A stretch of 64,000 nt of DNA, from positions 274,092,900 to 274,156,899 of the forward strand of contig CM056993.1 in assembly GCA_029891345.1 (NCBI GenBank), given 5' to 3'. Every line of letters begins with the position of its first letter. Positions within the stretch are counted from its first letter, which is position 1. A program made the position numbers and the translations under genes. Positions 12,698 to 22,889 of this stretch are shown here, piece after piece. Source of the DNA: Dryococelus australis (taxonomy: Eukaryota; Arthropoda; Insecta; Phasmatodea; Phasmatidae). The notes beneath the pieces were generated by a model. It was not told the DNA's origin and ran no database searches. It saw only the letters and a list, made by a program, of their open reading frames with translations.

Positions 12698-13310
12698 ATG
12701 ACAAAGAAGGGAGGTGGACGCCTCAGCCGACTACGTCGCCAGGCCTGACGGGCCCTCCAAATAGAATTATCTAGTTCCAACAACCCCAGTTAGACAACAC
12801 AGTCCCAGATCATTCATCACCGTCGCCAGTGCCGGAGGTCACTGCACCACGTCCATGCCCTATCTCACTCCTAATAGCTTGCGTTCATGAGTCCGAACTT
12901 GACTCTGGGCTGGGTATCTGCTGGCCGTAGCCTAATTACGAATTCGTAAGCTACTACTACCCACCAAAGCCCATACCTGTAGCAAAACCACCTACCACAA
13001 CCCCGGCCGTCGATCGCCCACCTGTAACTACATGAACTATCCACACTGCCACCAGGAAGGTACTTAGAATCTCAATTCCACCCCCAAATGTACCGAAATG
13101 CCAGACAGCTTCCCCACCCCACACGTACATCCTATTGCGGAAGCCCACAAGACCATATCCCCTTGGGCGCTTATATCGCAAACAGGACGCTGAGTAGGAA
13201 GCATCCGAAGGAGGATCAATTCATTACATTTCATGTAAGCCGACCTCCTTATCTTTCAGAAGTGATAGTTTCATTTATTTTGGACAACCGGCATCTCTGA
13301 TTTTGGCAGC
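12698..13310 (+). pseudogene. Basic 'KKGG/RPTRP' ORF of the hairpin LTR family, copy 1
   Basis: No known domain recognised. From ATG 12698 the frame reads MTKKGGG, then in a shifted frame RLSRLRRQA, then RKVLRISIPP and ILLRKPTRPYPLGRL (about 13130-13185), and finally IYFGQPASLILAAF (about 13275-13315). The same segments in the same order occur at 38081, 26691 and (minus) 52704. All four begin with ATG followed within a few codons by a Lys/Gly-rich motif. Stops and frameshifts are present here. It lies about 430 bp after the LTR hairpin. Function unknown; it may be a divergent Gag-like nucleic-acid-binding protein. Confidence 0.55.
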
Positions 13311-13315
13311 CTTCA

Positions 13316-13348
13316 TGTCTCCCTCCCAGCAAGGCTGGGAGGGAGACA
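13316..13348. repeat. Perfect 15-bp inverted repeat with 3-base loop
   Basis: TGTCTCCCTCCCAGC at 13316-13330 is followed by AAG and its exact reverse complement at 13334-13348. It lies just after the last conserved block of the KKGG/RPTRP ORF inside the LTR element. Confidence 0.95.
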
Positions 13349-13710
13349 TTCACAGTCAAGCTCACCCTGGGGTTTGATTCCCCTCCAACTTCCCATCACC
13401 CTTCTGTTAGGCGGTACCCCAGCAAGAACCCTGACGTGGGCCAAACCCCAACCCGCCAGGCAAAACACCCATCGAACTTTAAGTCATCGCTGAAGGGTTC
13501 CTTACATCCAACCGGAAGGAAATCAGCACTTTCAATTCAACTTTAGAGCTTCCCTGTCATTCTTTTCTCCTCCTCCGCCCCCAAAGGTAGGACGGGAACA
13601 AATAGGAGGTTGACTCACCAGAGAGCAAGAGAGGGAGGAGAAGATGAAGGGAAAGGTGAAAGAGAGAGCAAGAGAGTAAGTGCGTGATGTTTATGAAGAA
13701 AATAAGAAGT

Positions 13711-13751
13711 GTGGATGACGTTGCAGTTTAAATAGCTGCAATGTCATCCAC
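13711..13751. repeat. 16-bp inverted repeat at the LTR element/Tigger junction
   Basis: GTGGATGACGTTGCAG (13711-13726) is the inverted match of CTGCAATGTCATCCAC (13736-13751) with one mismatch. The right arm ends where Tigger coding sequence resumes, so it marks the 3' insertion boundary. Confidence 0.9.
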
Positions 13752-14400
13752 AGTGGCTTCACAGCTTCAATGCGAAGATGGAAGTTAAGAAATGCAAAGT
13801 TGTCCTGTTAATTGACTGTTGTCCAGCACATCCAGATGTTAAGTTCAACAATGTGGAACTGGTCTTTGTCCCGCAAACTGCATTAGTGTTTTGCAACCTC
13901 TTGATCTGGCCGTCTTTAATCTGTCAAAACGAGTTTCACACAATGCTTGTGAATGCTGTTATGAGAAAACTCGCAGTAGCAAAAAAAATCTGCAAATGGA
14001 CTATGCTGGAAGCCATTAGGGCACTCGTAGTTTCTTGGGAGGAAATTGTGCCTGAAATGATAGCTGCAGGTTTCTGACATGCTGGTTTTGTAAAGAATGA
14101 ACCTGACCATGCTTTCACTACATGCAAAAACATATTGCCAGATGAACCAAGTGCTTCAGCACATGAACCCGGTGTTTAGAGAACTGTTACCAAACTGCTA
14201 CATATACCATGCACTTCCGATGAATTTGTGTCAGCAGACAATAATGTTGAAGTGTGCTGCAAGTTGACAGATGTCAAACTTGTCAATCTTGTATCTTCTA
14301 ATAAAGACAAAAGTGTGACTGAAAAGGAACAGAATGACGAAGGCACAAGTGAAGCACAGCTGTTTCGTAGCAGATTTCGTTAATGGAGGTGCTTGACGTA
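13745..14400 (+). pseudogene. Tigger/pogo transposase fossil, 3' part
   Basis: Resumes with QWLHSFNAKMEVKKCKVVLLIDCCPAHPDV (from about 13751), the second catalytic-Asp block of pogo-type transposases (usually LLIDNCPAH). NVELVFVPQTALVF follows (normally LPPNTTS.LQPLD). The C-terminal helix block EAIRALVVSWEEIVPEMIAAGF*HAGFVKNE (about 14008-14100) has a stop where relatives have a Cys/Arg. A shifted acidic tail extends to about 14380. With 11058-11445 it forms one element split by the 2.3-kb LTR insertion. Confidence 0.9.
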
Positions 14401-15106
14401 TTAAACAGCTTTTACCATAAAAAAAAATGCATGTCACAAAGTTGCTAGCATTCCAAGAGGTCCAGTCGTTTTTCATGAGAAAAGCTTAGTTGAGGCAAAA
14501 CAAAAAAAAATGAAAGAAAAAATGATTGTAAAAATGATTGTGTGTTTTTTTAAGAGAGAAAATTTTGGTACTAAACTTTCACACATTTTGCTAATTAATC
14601 TTTATCTCGTGATTTAAAAACTATCAATCTGCAATTTTATAGTCACTAAAGTGAATAATTGTTTTTGTGTGATAAAATTTAGACACTTAATTTTAGCTAA
14701 AATAGGCCAAGTGACAGTTGTACATAAATTTGTGTGTACATGTTGCTCAGCTCTCTCTCTATGTGTCCCAGCCCACAGCTTCCATGGCAACAGGAAGCGA
14801 CATGACCTTGAGGGACCTTGCATGTGGAAACAGCTGTGTGCATTGAGCACTGCCATCCTCTCTGCTCTAAACCTATATTGCATCACATGCATCCTCTGCT
14901 ATCGAGTGAATTTTACGCCATATAAATGTTATTTTAATGAGTTATACTATCAATCTTTTTACTTTTTTTTTGGGTTGTGCCATAAAAGTTAATATACAGG
15001 ACAAATAAAAAAACTGTAAATATGAGACTATTTTTAATTTTTGTTTATAACGAATTAATGATAGTTTGTTATAGTGACAATTTTTTGTACCAATATAAAC
15101 TATTGT
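14400..15106. other. AT-rich non-coding DNA
   Basis: No protein-like frame or recognised repeat. It may contain the 3' untranslated end of the Tigger element, but no terminal inverted repeat was identified. Confidence 0.5.
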
Positions 15107-15951
15107 TACAATGGACTTTCACTGTATATGTCACTCAACATTCAAACAATTTTTGGCGACAATGGGAGGTCAATTATATGCTTGTGGGGCTATCACTTTA
15201 TTTAGAAGATGCTACTTATTGAGTTAAATATTACTTTAATGGGAAAAATAACCATCAAATGCAAAAGAAAACATCTTTGCAAAAAAATTATTACTGATTA
15301 AAATTTATTGCATAACATTTCAAATGTGAAACTACCTGCTTCAAAATACTACAGTGATGATAGGTGCAATTATTTTTAGCAATGGATAATTCTTATAAGA
15401 TTTCTGTGATCATAGGTAGAGTTGGAAACGTCTAAGGACAGCACAGTGTGGTAGCGAATTACCATTGCATGCTCCTGAAAGTCATGAACTTGTACGAGAT
15501 TAGACTCGGTGGAGTACTAGACCACTCTGTGATGTGGTGTATTTGACAGAATAACTACATGTCATTAAGAATTGAGATAACATGATTAGTTTTATAATGC
15601 TTTACTTAGTCAACAAATTCCCTTCTTGTCAGACATGTAAGGTGAGGGAGCAAGGTCACACCCGACTGCCCTACTTGCCCACTCAATCAGCTGAACTGGA
15701 GAACACTGCACTTAATGTATTACACACACCCAATTATTAGACATTCACATTAACAACTTGCTTAAAAAGATTGTTGTGTGAAATCTTAAGTGACGGGACC
15801 GAAAGATTTTTCGATTGATGCAACATTTTATAAATGATAAAAGCAGATAATTTGATCATTATTTATAGCAATTTTGCTGGGAACAATGAAAAATTTCAAT
15901 GAATTCAGTTTTTCGGTACATACATTTTTGGTACATAGAGAGTCCATTGTA
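15107..15951. mobile_element. Pogo-type MITE, copy 1
   Basis: Terminal inverted repeats: TACAATGGACTTTCACTGTA at 15107-15126 against the reverse complement of 15932-15951 (17 of 20 identical), with TA at both edges as in pogo/Tigger target duplications. The interior is non-coding and homologous along most of its length to 20611-21486. Landmarks are GAGTTAAATA, TTGCATAACATTT and ATGATAGGTGCAA. Probably a non-autonomous derivative of a Tigger-like element. Confidence 0.75.
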
Positions 15952-15954
15952 CTT

Positions 15955-16870
15955 GATATGCAGAAGACAATTTCCAACTAAAGTACTGTATTTCACTGCA
16001 TAAGGTCACACATTTTATACTAAACGGTTGAAATAGACATTAAATACTGTGCTCATTGTGCAATGAAAACAGTAGTAGTGGAGGCAGATAATTTAATGCT
16101 GTAAATAATAGCTGTGTGAATAAATTAAAAAACAAATTTAGTTATATTTTTTTTAATTACCTCCATCCCTTATAAACTCAGACATGCCCCTCAGGCATTC
16201 TTGTAACAATACTTATCAAAATAAATACTACAGCACCTGTTTACGGCCAGCACTTGACATCCATTTTCTGTATACAGTGGAGATATACCCTCAGTTGTTT
16301 AAGCAAAAATCCAGTAACAAGAAGTGTACTGCCTGTAAACAAACACAGCAACCATTATGCTTTCCTATCCTTCCATTCTGCCATTGTTCAGTCGTCAGCA
16401 CAGTCACAGCGCGACCTTGCTTGCCATGCGAGTGGGAAAGAAGCACTTTATCTCCGACTATCTTCGAGCATGCTACTCTACTCAGCTGTTGCTTGGTGAG
16501 ATATTGCTTAGTCCCCATATATGCCTGGCATAACGGAAACTGGTAAATCATTCTCTCTTCCACATTGGTGAAAGGATAAGTTGATGCATAGCAACCAGTG
16601 TGCCGTTCTTGCGGCCTTGGTCTGTTGGCTGTCTGGTGGGAAGCAGATAGTCTACACACAGGGTTAAAATTGCACTCTTTAAGAGATGTACGTTTCGTCT
16701 CAGCTGCAGTGCCAAAAAGATGGCAAAATTTAGGCTGTAAAATATGTTTACTCTTTTCAGTACTTAAAAACAGCTTTGCGATGGAGACTATTTTGCAATA
16801 AAATATGGTAAATGGTATTTTAAAAAAAATTTAATTTACAAAGAAAAAATACGGTACACAATTATTTACA
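15955..16870. other. Unassigned region downstream of the host gene 3' end
   Basis: Open frames at 16184-16546 (+) and 16291-16659 (-) overlap each other and match nothing recognised. Base composition is richer in GC between 16180 and 16760 than in the flanks. I see no splice sites or motifs that favour either strand. Confidence 0.4.
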
Positions 16871-16874
16871 TAAG

Positions 16875-16880
16875 TTTATT
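16875..16880 (-). terminator. Polyadenylation signal AATAAA of the host gene
   Basis: AATAAA on the minus strand, 65 bases past the TGA stop of the last exon (16947-16945). This is the expected place for a short 3' UTR. Confidence 0.6.
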
Positions 16881-16944
16881 GATTTTCTCACCATGTTCTT
16901 TATAACTAGTGTTGACCAAGAGCAGACACCATGTCAAAGGCCAG

Positions 16945-17157
16945 TCAAGTCACATCTTTATTTGCAATATTTTCATTTTCATCACTAATATTTTGATTAT
17001 CTACAGTTTCTGTATTTTTATTACATACAGTTGTAATATCTTCATTACAAACAAGTGGAACATTTTCATTATCCACAACTGCAGTATTTTCAATATCTAC
17101 ATTAGCAACATTTTCAATTTTTATACTTCCAGGCACTTCAGAATCTTCACTCGTGCT
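16945..17157 (-). CDS. Host gene, last coding exon (acidic octapeptide repeats)
   Basis: Preceded by an exceptionally strong acceptor: about 45 bases of nearly pure pyrimidine ending TTTTGCAG at 17158. The exon opens in phase 0 and encodes 70 residues plus TGA. After STSEDSEVPGSIK it is built of acidic 8-residue units: IENVANVD, IENTAVVD, NENVPLVC, NEDITTVC, NKNTETVD, NQNISDEN. The matching 24-bp DNA period suggests growth by tandem duplication while the frame stayed open. The chain is hydrophilic and probably disordered. It is the C-terminus of the product begun by the upstream exons at 17623, 29191 and 46173. An AATAAA signal follows. Family not recognised. Confidence 0.65.
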   Translation of the reverse strand, partial: STSEDSEVPGSIKIENVANVDIENTAVVDNENVPLVCNEDITTVCNKNTETVDNQNISDENENIANKDVT

Positions 17158-17512
17158 CTGCAAAAGAAAAAAAAAAGAAGAAAAAAAAAAGAAAAAAAAA
17201 AAGAATATATAGAATTATTCAAACAAATAAAATGAGACAAAAACAAAAAGTATTTATTGGTTGTGTTCCAAATGGAAAGCAATCACTTTCATGCTTACAC
17301 TCCCTCACAAATACCTGTATATATTGCTACAAATATTAATTTAAATGTTTATTTGAAATGATCCACAGAAACAATAAAAAAAATAAGTATGAGCGTGTTT
17401 CAAAATGAAGAAAAGGAAGTTAGTAGTTGTGACCATTACGAAAAAATAAAGCAGGCATCACACACACACTCATGCACACAAATGCATGTAGAACATTTCT
17501 AGCTGCACTTAC

Positions 17513-17623
17513 TGGCATCACTTCAGAGCACAATTGCATGAGACCATCGTTACCATTTGGAATACTGTCATAGTATAAAAAATGTTTATGGAAGAAAAAC
17601 TGCTTATTTAATGAAGACACTTT
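17513..17623 (-). CDS. Host gene, internal exon
   Basis: A 111-base exon of 37 codons, phase 0 at both ends. The acceptor reads GTCCTAG before 17623 and the donor CCA/GTAAGT at 17513/17512. It encodes a Phe/Tyr-rich segment (NKQFFFHKHFLYYDSI) followed by PNGNDGLMQLCSEVMP. The next exon at 17157 also starts in phase 0, so the two join without a break; the intron is 355 bases. The product was not recognised. The main reservation is that the upstream polypyrimidine tract is only moderate. Confidence 0.55.
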
Positions 17624-17829
17624 CTAGGACACAGTATTTGGAGGTAGACAGGTATGCAATAGGCAAGAAGAAGAATCTAATGAATCTCATATGTACTAAG
17701 TTAACCATATGGCAGCAATAACCATATTTATAATTCCTTTATTATCCAACTGGCACAAATGATATAATTTAACGCATGACTGCTTTTGGCTGAGATGGGT
17801 AGTCGCGGTCAATTACAGTTTTGTTTGTG

Positions 17830-17925
17830 TAACCAGTTACATGAGATTAGTGACATCAGTAACTTAGTGACTTATTAGTGACATCATTAGTGATATCACT
17901 AATTACAAAGATTAGTGACATCAGC
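17830..17925. repeat. TTAGTGACATCA repeat cluster with perfect 18-bp palindrome
   Basis: The unit ATTAGTGAYATCA recurs at least four times within about 80 bp, partly inverted. At 17886-17903 it forms the perfect palindrome ATTAGTGATATCACTAAT. No coding role; possibly a small transposon end or a protein-binding array. Confidence 0.7.
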
Positions 17926-18031
17926 ACATGTCCCATCTAGAGAGTAGGGCATATAGCCTGTTTACTCGGCACAAAGTATGGTAACACTGTTATGGCCTGG
18001 CGGATGAGACAGCACACTACCACAGGTTTAC

Positions 18032-18336
18032 TTGTCTGAATGGTGGACTGATCCAGCAGCAATGACGGCTGCTTGTTCCGGCACGTGGTGCACCGGTGAC
18101 ACTGATGGTAGCCCGCGGTGGTTGGTAGCCGCAGTACCAGGGGTTGGCGATTCCACATGGGATGTCCTCGCCCCAGCGAATGGCTGCAACTATTGGATGC
18201 GGTTATCCGGCAGTCTTGATAAGTGCGGGAAATAAGTGTGGGGAGGGAGCTGAGGCCTCTCCCGCTGGTGGGCGGCAAGAGCTTGTTCTCATGCGGTTTG
18301 GCTGCAAAGTGCAGTTAAGAAGGGGTTGCAACTATG
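18032..18336. other. GC-rich, CpG-containing island
   Basis: About 300 bases clearly richer in G+C and CpG than the flanking AT-rich DNA, ending where the 1-kb MITE starts. Overlapping frames on both strands show no recognisable protein. It could be a promoter or first-exon region, but no TATA box or splice signal supports this. Confidence 0.35.
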
Positions 18337-19335
18337 CTTAGGGCTGGTTTCACCACACAAGTTTTATTTACTAACCCAAGTTTAAGAATGAATTAACTAG
18401 GATTACTGGTCGATTGCATTTCACCACTGACAAAACGTGATTAACTTTAACTTACCTTAGTTTAAACACCCATTTTTGGCAGTTTAACTTATTAAACTCC
18501 GCTAATGAAAGAAATATGGCTGCCAAAACATATTATGATATTTTGAAGGTTATGATACACCAATTCGGCAGATGCCTTCATTGCTATCACTATATTAATT
18601 GCAATTCTTACGATGTAGTTTTTATTTATATTAGTTATATGAATACATACAAAAATGTAAGTTAGATTGGCTCTGCAAAATATACATGTCATAAACATTT
18701 TTAAATATTAAATTAATGATGAATATTATGTCTGTTATGTAAAACTGTTAGCCTACATTAAAACGTTGTTTGAATTTTATTGGCTTTTTAAGCCAAGTAG
18801 TGCGTTTGACAATGAAGTCTAATTCTATTGTTTGTTTCTGTGATTTAATAGTTTTTCTACATATGGCAGCAATATCAAGCAATTTGATGTATGAGGACAA
18901 TGGAAATATGATTCACAAAAAATTATGGTATATGTTGGCTGAATTAAAATCCATAGCAATTATTATTCAAACTTGCGATTTCCCATTCACTGACATTATA
19001 TATCCTGTTATATTTTACATCAAAGTATCCGCACGCTGTTTCCATCACTGTTTAATATTTTATATAATTTACATATTTCTTTCTGCTAGGATTCCAAAGA
19101 CAACACAACTCAGATTCCATAGATTAGTGAGCCAAATCCTTACCACTGCCTTCTAGATGCACCATTTTCTTCAAATGTTGGGCCCTAAACTTAGATTTAC
19201 TACACGAGTTTAATTTTTTGCTAGATGTGCATGGTGAAATGCTCTGACCTTAAACGCTGGTAAATGAAGAGTTAAAATTTTACCTTCATTTAGTTAAGCC
19301 CAGTTTAATGAATAAGTGGTGACACTGGCCCTAAG
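18337..19335. mobile_element. 999-bp TIR element (MITE-like, possibly PIF/Harbinger)
   Basis: The left end CTTAGGGCTGGTTTCACCAC (18337-18356) is the diverged inverted match of the right end (19316-19335, read on the minus strand as CTTAGGGCCAGTGTCACCAC). Inverted similarity continues inward over roughly 90 bp, with a second copy of ATTTCACCA on each side. The interior frames (18492-18698 minus, 18770-19156 plus) do not resemble a transposase, so it is probably non-autonomous. GGGCTGGTTTCACC-type ends recall PIF/Harbinger MITEs; the target-site duplication is not clean. Confidence 0.75.
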
Positions 19336-20610
19336 AATCGGAGTTAGTATATGCCGTTCTAATTTTCCACAGAATACCCCTCCTCTGAATGAGATGCCGG
19401 CGCTAGTGGCGTCATTAAAGACTTTGCAGTGCTCCAGTTAATTGACTATCTCCGTGCTGACTCACTTCCCTTTCCATTTTTCTTGCATGTTCTCTCTCCT
19501 ATTTTCCTTACACCTGCTGCATCACAGTTTTTTTTCTGAGCTCTTGTAAGGTTATATACTGCTTTACAAACCTAAAATTGGTTCTTTTCACATTTCTGCC
19601 AGCCTTCAGCCAACTACTCTTCTGTTCAACACACACCTGCCTAGGACTTATGACTGACGATGCATCGGGGCACATTGGCAAGGTCTGGTTTTTGATCAGG
19701 CACTTTGATCAGGCAAAGTGATGTCTTTCATCCAGCAAACTGTAAGTCGTGGTGCTTTAGCGAGTGGATTACAGGCGAATATCGATGTATAGTTATTCAG
19801 GGAACTGTCAAAAAATGTCCATACATGCGGGATTTCAATAGATGATGTTTCTGACATGTACATCAATAAAATACAGTTTCTAACCTTATAAAAGTTTATG
19901 TTGAGTATAGTAAGAGCTGTAAATGATATGTGAATAAAGTTTAGCTAATAACACAAAAAAATGGGAATTTTAGAAAAAGTATAACTGTAAATAATACATT
20001 AAAAAAATTTCATCTAAACATATTTAAATAAAGAAAATAACGTATCAAAATACCATATATAACATTTTGTAATCTGACACCAACTGTAAGTTGACCTAAA
20101 ACTTTCAAACCCTCTGAAAATGAAAATACGACACTGAATGGAAGTCAAATTTGGAATGTCCTGCATGCACTCAATAGCCAAGAGTGAGCAGAGATGTTAT
20201 TGAATGAGCGGTGTGTTCCGGGCGGCTGGTGGCGGAGCGGTGGCGTCAGGTGGATTACCACTCGCCGCTGCTACATGTTGCAGAGACTTTGCTCCCGTAG
20301 CAAATGTCTGTCTTTTAAAGTAATTAATTACATTTTACTGCAAAGTAAACTTAGAATTTTGAGAGAGAAATTAATAATTAAGGCGATTATAATCAGTTTC
20401 TTCAGTGTCTTTAATAATTAATCATTCAAATACAGTCCTCTGATTTTCCCTGTCGTGAGTTACGCAGCACTCGGCCCGGTGCTTACCTACCCATTATTAG
20501 ACAGCAAAAGGTGTCGAATTGGCCCTTACATTTTATCAGTTTATTCAAACAACGCATCACTATTGAAATAAATCAAAATAAATCCTCTGATTTCCCCACA
20601 AGAAGTTACT
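19336..20610. other. AT-rich non-coding DNA
   Basis: No convincing coding frame, splice-flanked exon or repeat family was recognised. It probably lies within the large intron of the minus-strand host gene (between exons at 29063 and 17623). Confidence 0.5.
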
Positions 20611-21486
20611 GAAAATGAACTTTACACTTATAATACAAGTCACTCTATGTTCAAACCTTTTTTGGTGACAAGAGGTCAAGTATATGCTTCTGGGCATATA
20701 ATTTTATTCGCGAAGATACTGCCTCTTGAGTTAAATAACTATTACGTATTAAAATCATGTCAATTTTATGCCAGATACAATGAAACACCAACCTTATGGG
20801 AAAAAACTACCTTTTATCAAAAAAGAAAATATCTTTGCAAATAAAAATTCTTCATTAAAATATCTTGCATAACATTTTCAGGCAAAACCATTTGCTTTGA
20901 AATACAAGTGATGATAGGTGCAACTAATTTGAGCGATGGATAATCTTGATAAAATTTCTATTTTTGCCAGGCGGCACACATTTGTTCTGTGTCCAGCTGG
21001 CGTGTGAAGGCAAGAGCGCACAGACAACAGCTTTCCCTCTCTGCAGCATGTAAAGGGAGGAAGGTACACGGCTGAGAGAGAGAGAAAGAGGGGTGAGAGA
21101 GAGGATGCTGGGTCGCCCTCTCGTAGGCGTGAGAGGGGAAGTAGCAAGCCAGACTCACTCATCACACCATGCCGCAGTAACAGACAGATGAATTGGGGAA
21201 AAAACTAGATGAAGCACAGTGCCACAGAGCAGTGATATACGGCGGCACATGTGACGTATTTCACACCCAGTTAATAAATGCTTGCATAAACAACGAGCTT
21301 AAAAACAATAGTTGCAGGAATATTAGGTAACAGGACCTGAAATATACTTCGATTGATGCACCATGTAATAAATGATACAATCGTGTTATGTTAACATTAT
21401 TTAAATAGGAATTTCGCCGGGACGACAAAAAATTGTTGGTGGAGTTATGAGTACATGAGATAACAATATGTCGAGAGTCGACTGTA
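20611..21486. mobile_element. Pogo-type MITE, copy 2
   Basis: Homologous to the 15107-15951 element over most of its length in the same orientation (shared landmarks TCACTC.A..TTCAAAC, GAGTTAAATA, TTGCATAACATTTTCA, GATGATAGGTGCAA, TTCGATTGATGCA). The right end reads TCGAGAGTCGACTGTA, a typical pogo/Tigger terminus; the left end is more decayed. A purine-rich GAGAGA tract (21075-21105) lies inside. Confidence 0.7.
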
Positions 21487-21489
21487 AAT

Positions 21490-22530
21490 TGTTTTAATAT
21501 CTAGGTTTTGTGGCTGTAGTGTAGCTGGGTGTGGATGGCGTTGGTTATTATTAATTTGTTTTCTCAGTCATGTTCAAAAGTTAATGTTTCTGATAAAATT
21601 AACTGTTTGCCATCGCCCCATTTGAGTATTTAATGAATTCAGTTTTGGTATGTAGAAGAATCGCTTTGTGCCACGACTTGCTGGGCGCTTTCCCCCTCTC
21701 TGCATTTAGTAACACTTTGCCAACATAAATCAATTTAACACAGGTCTCATATTTCAATGTGTATTTTACTACAGGAGGAGTCCTTACTGGGCTGGCCAAG
21801 CTGTCCTCTTCCCGATAGCTTGGTGTGTTGCACAGCATACAAGAAAATCTTCCACTACGTGTGTAATCAAATTGGGGAGGCTTACCGGGCCTATCTATAT
21901 ATCTTTTCTATTTTTGTGTGCCACGTGGCATGATAACTATTTACCTAGATGTGTGCAATTAGGGTAGATTTAATGTTTATTTACTCATTTTCCATGTATG
22001 GTTACCCATGCTCTGAGTGGATTGGGGACGTAAATTTTAATATTGTTTAAAAATCAATTCAATTGCCATGAAAATAGAAGTCCAGGGTATATAGAGATGG
22101 ACATAGTAAATTCTTTCTTTGTGTGAATATATGTTATTATGGGGATTAATCCTTGTGGTAACTGTTGGTCACGAGACAGTCTACTTTTCAATTCCAGTTG
22201 TGTAAATTTTACATTGTTTTAAAGTGTAATGAAATATTTGCTTATTGGTGCTCAATTAAACATAGAAATGGGCAGTGTAAAGTGTTTGCTCTTTACATAT
22301 TTTTTTATGTGAGGTATTAAATTTGGTAACTGTAGGTCATGGGTGCGACTTTATGTAATGCACTGCGTAAAAATTAAATCAATGCAGATTGAATTAAATT
22401 TTGAGTTCGGAAAAAACAGACATTTTTTGAATTAATAACTTAGTAATTTTGTCGGGACCACAGAAAATGCTCGTTGGACACAGACTTTTGGTTTAAATGG
22501 GTTTCGAGTTTCAACTGCAATAACCCAATT
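21490..22530. other. AT-rich non-coding DNA
   Basis: Nothing protein-like or repetitive was recognised apart from a short match to the pogo-MITE tail near 21625 (AATGAATTCAGTTTT, also at 15897). Confidence 0.5.
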
Positions 22531-22540
22531 TCATTGTCTA

Positions 22541-22642
22541 TAACCGATACTAATATATCGGCCCAGTACCATGCCAGATACCGATACATTGGAAAAAGGA
22601 ACAGTATCTGTGGATACTGATACTAAGTATCGATATCGGAAC
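22541..22642. repeat. CGATA/TATCGG-rich cluster, hAT-like subterminal repeat
   Basis: Dense direct and inverted copies of GATACCGATA/TATCGATATCGG-type words. Such arrays are typical of hAT-transposon subterminal regions, where transposase binds. No transposase frame is adjacent, so this is a fragment or a small non-autonomous element. Confidence 0.45.
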
Positions 22643-22889
22643 AACTCTAGTGGAGACACCATCTGCCGCTCCAAGATGCAGACGAGAAGAAGCAAGGGGC
22701 AAGCAAAGAGGAAAGGACGTGCCAAACAGAGAGAGACAGAGACACCTGCCTGGCTGCGGAGATTAACCAGACGCCTCCTTCGCACAGTGGACGGAGATAA
22801 GAGCACATCACGCCACACTCCGGAACAGCTAGCGCACAGAGTAGGTGCTATGCCAGAAGTAAATCAGCCCATAGTCCAAGGTGCCTGAC

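Noticed and set aside
16184..16659. Overlapping frames of about 120 residues on both strands
   Set aside because: No domain, splice site or codon bias favours either; likely chance in GC-richer DNA.
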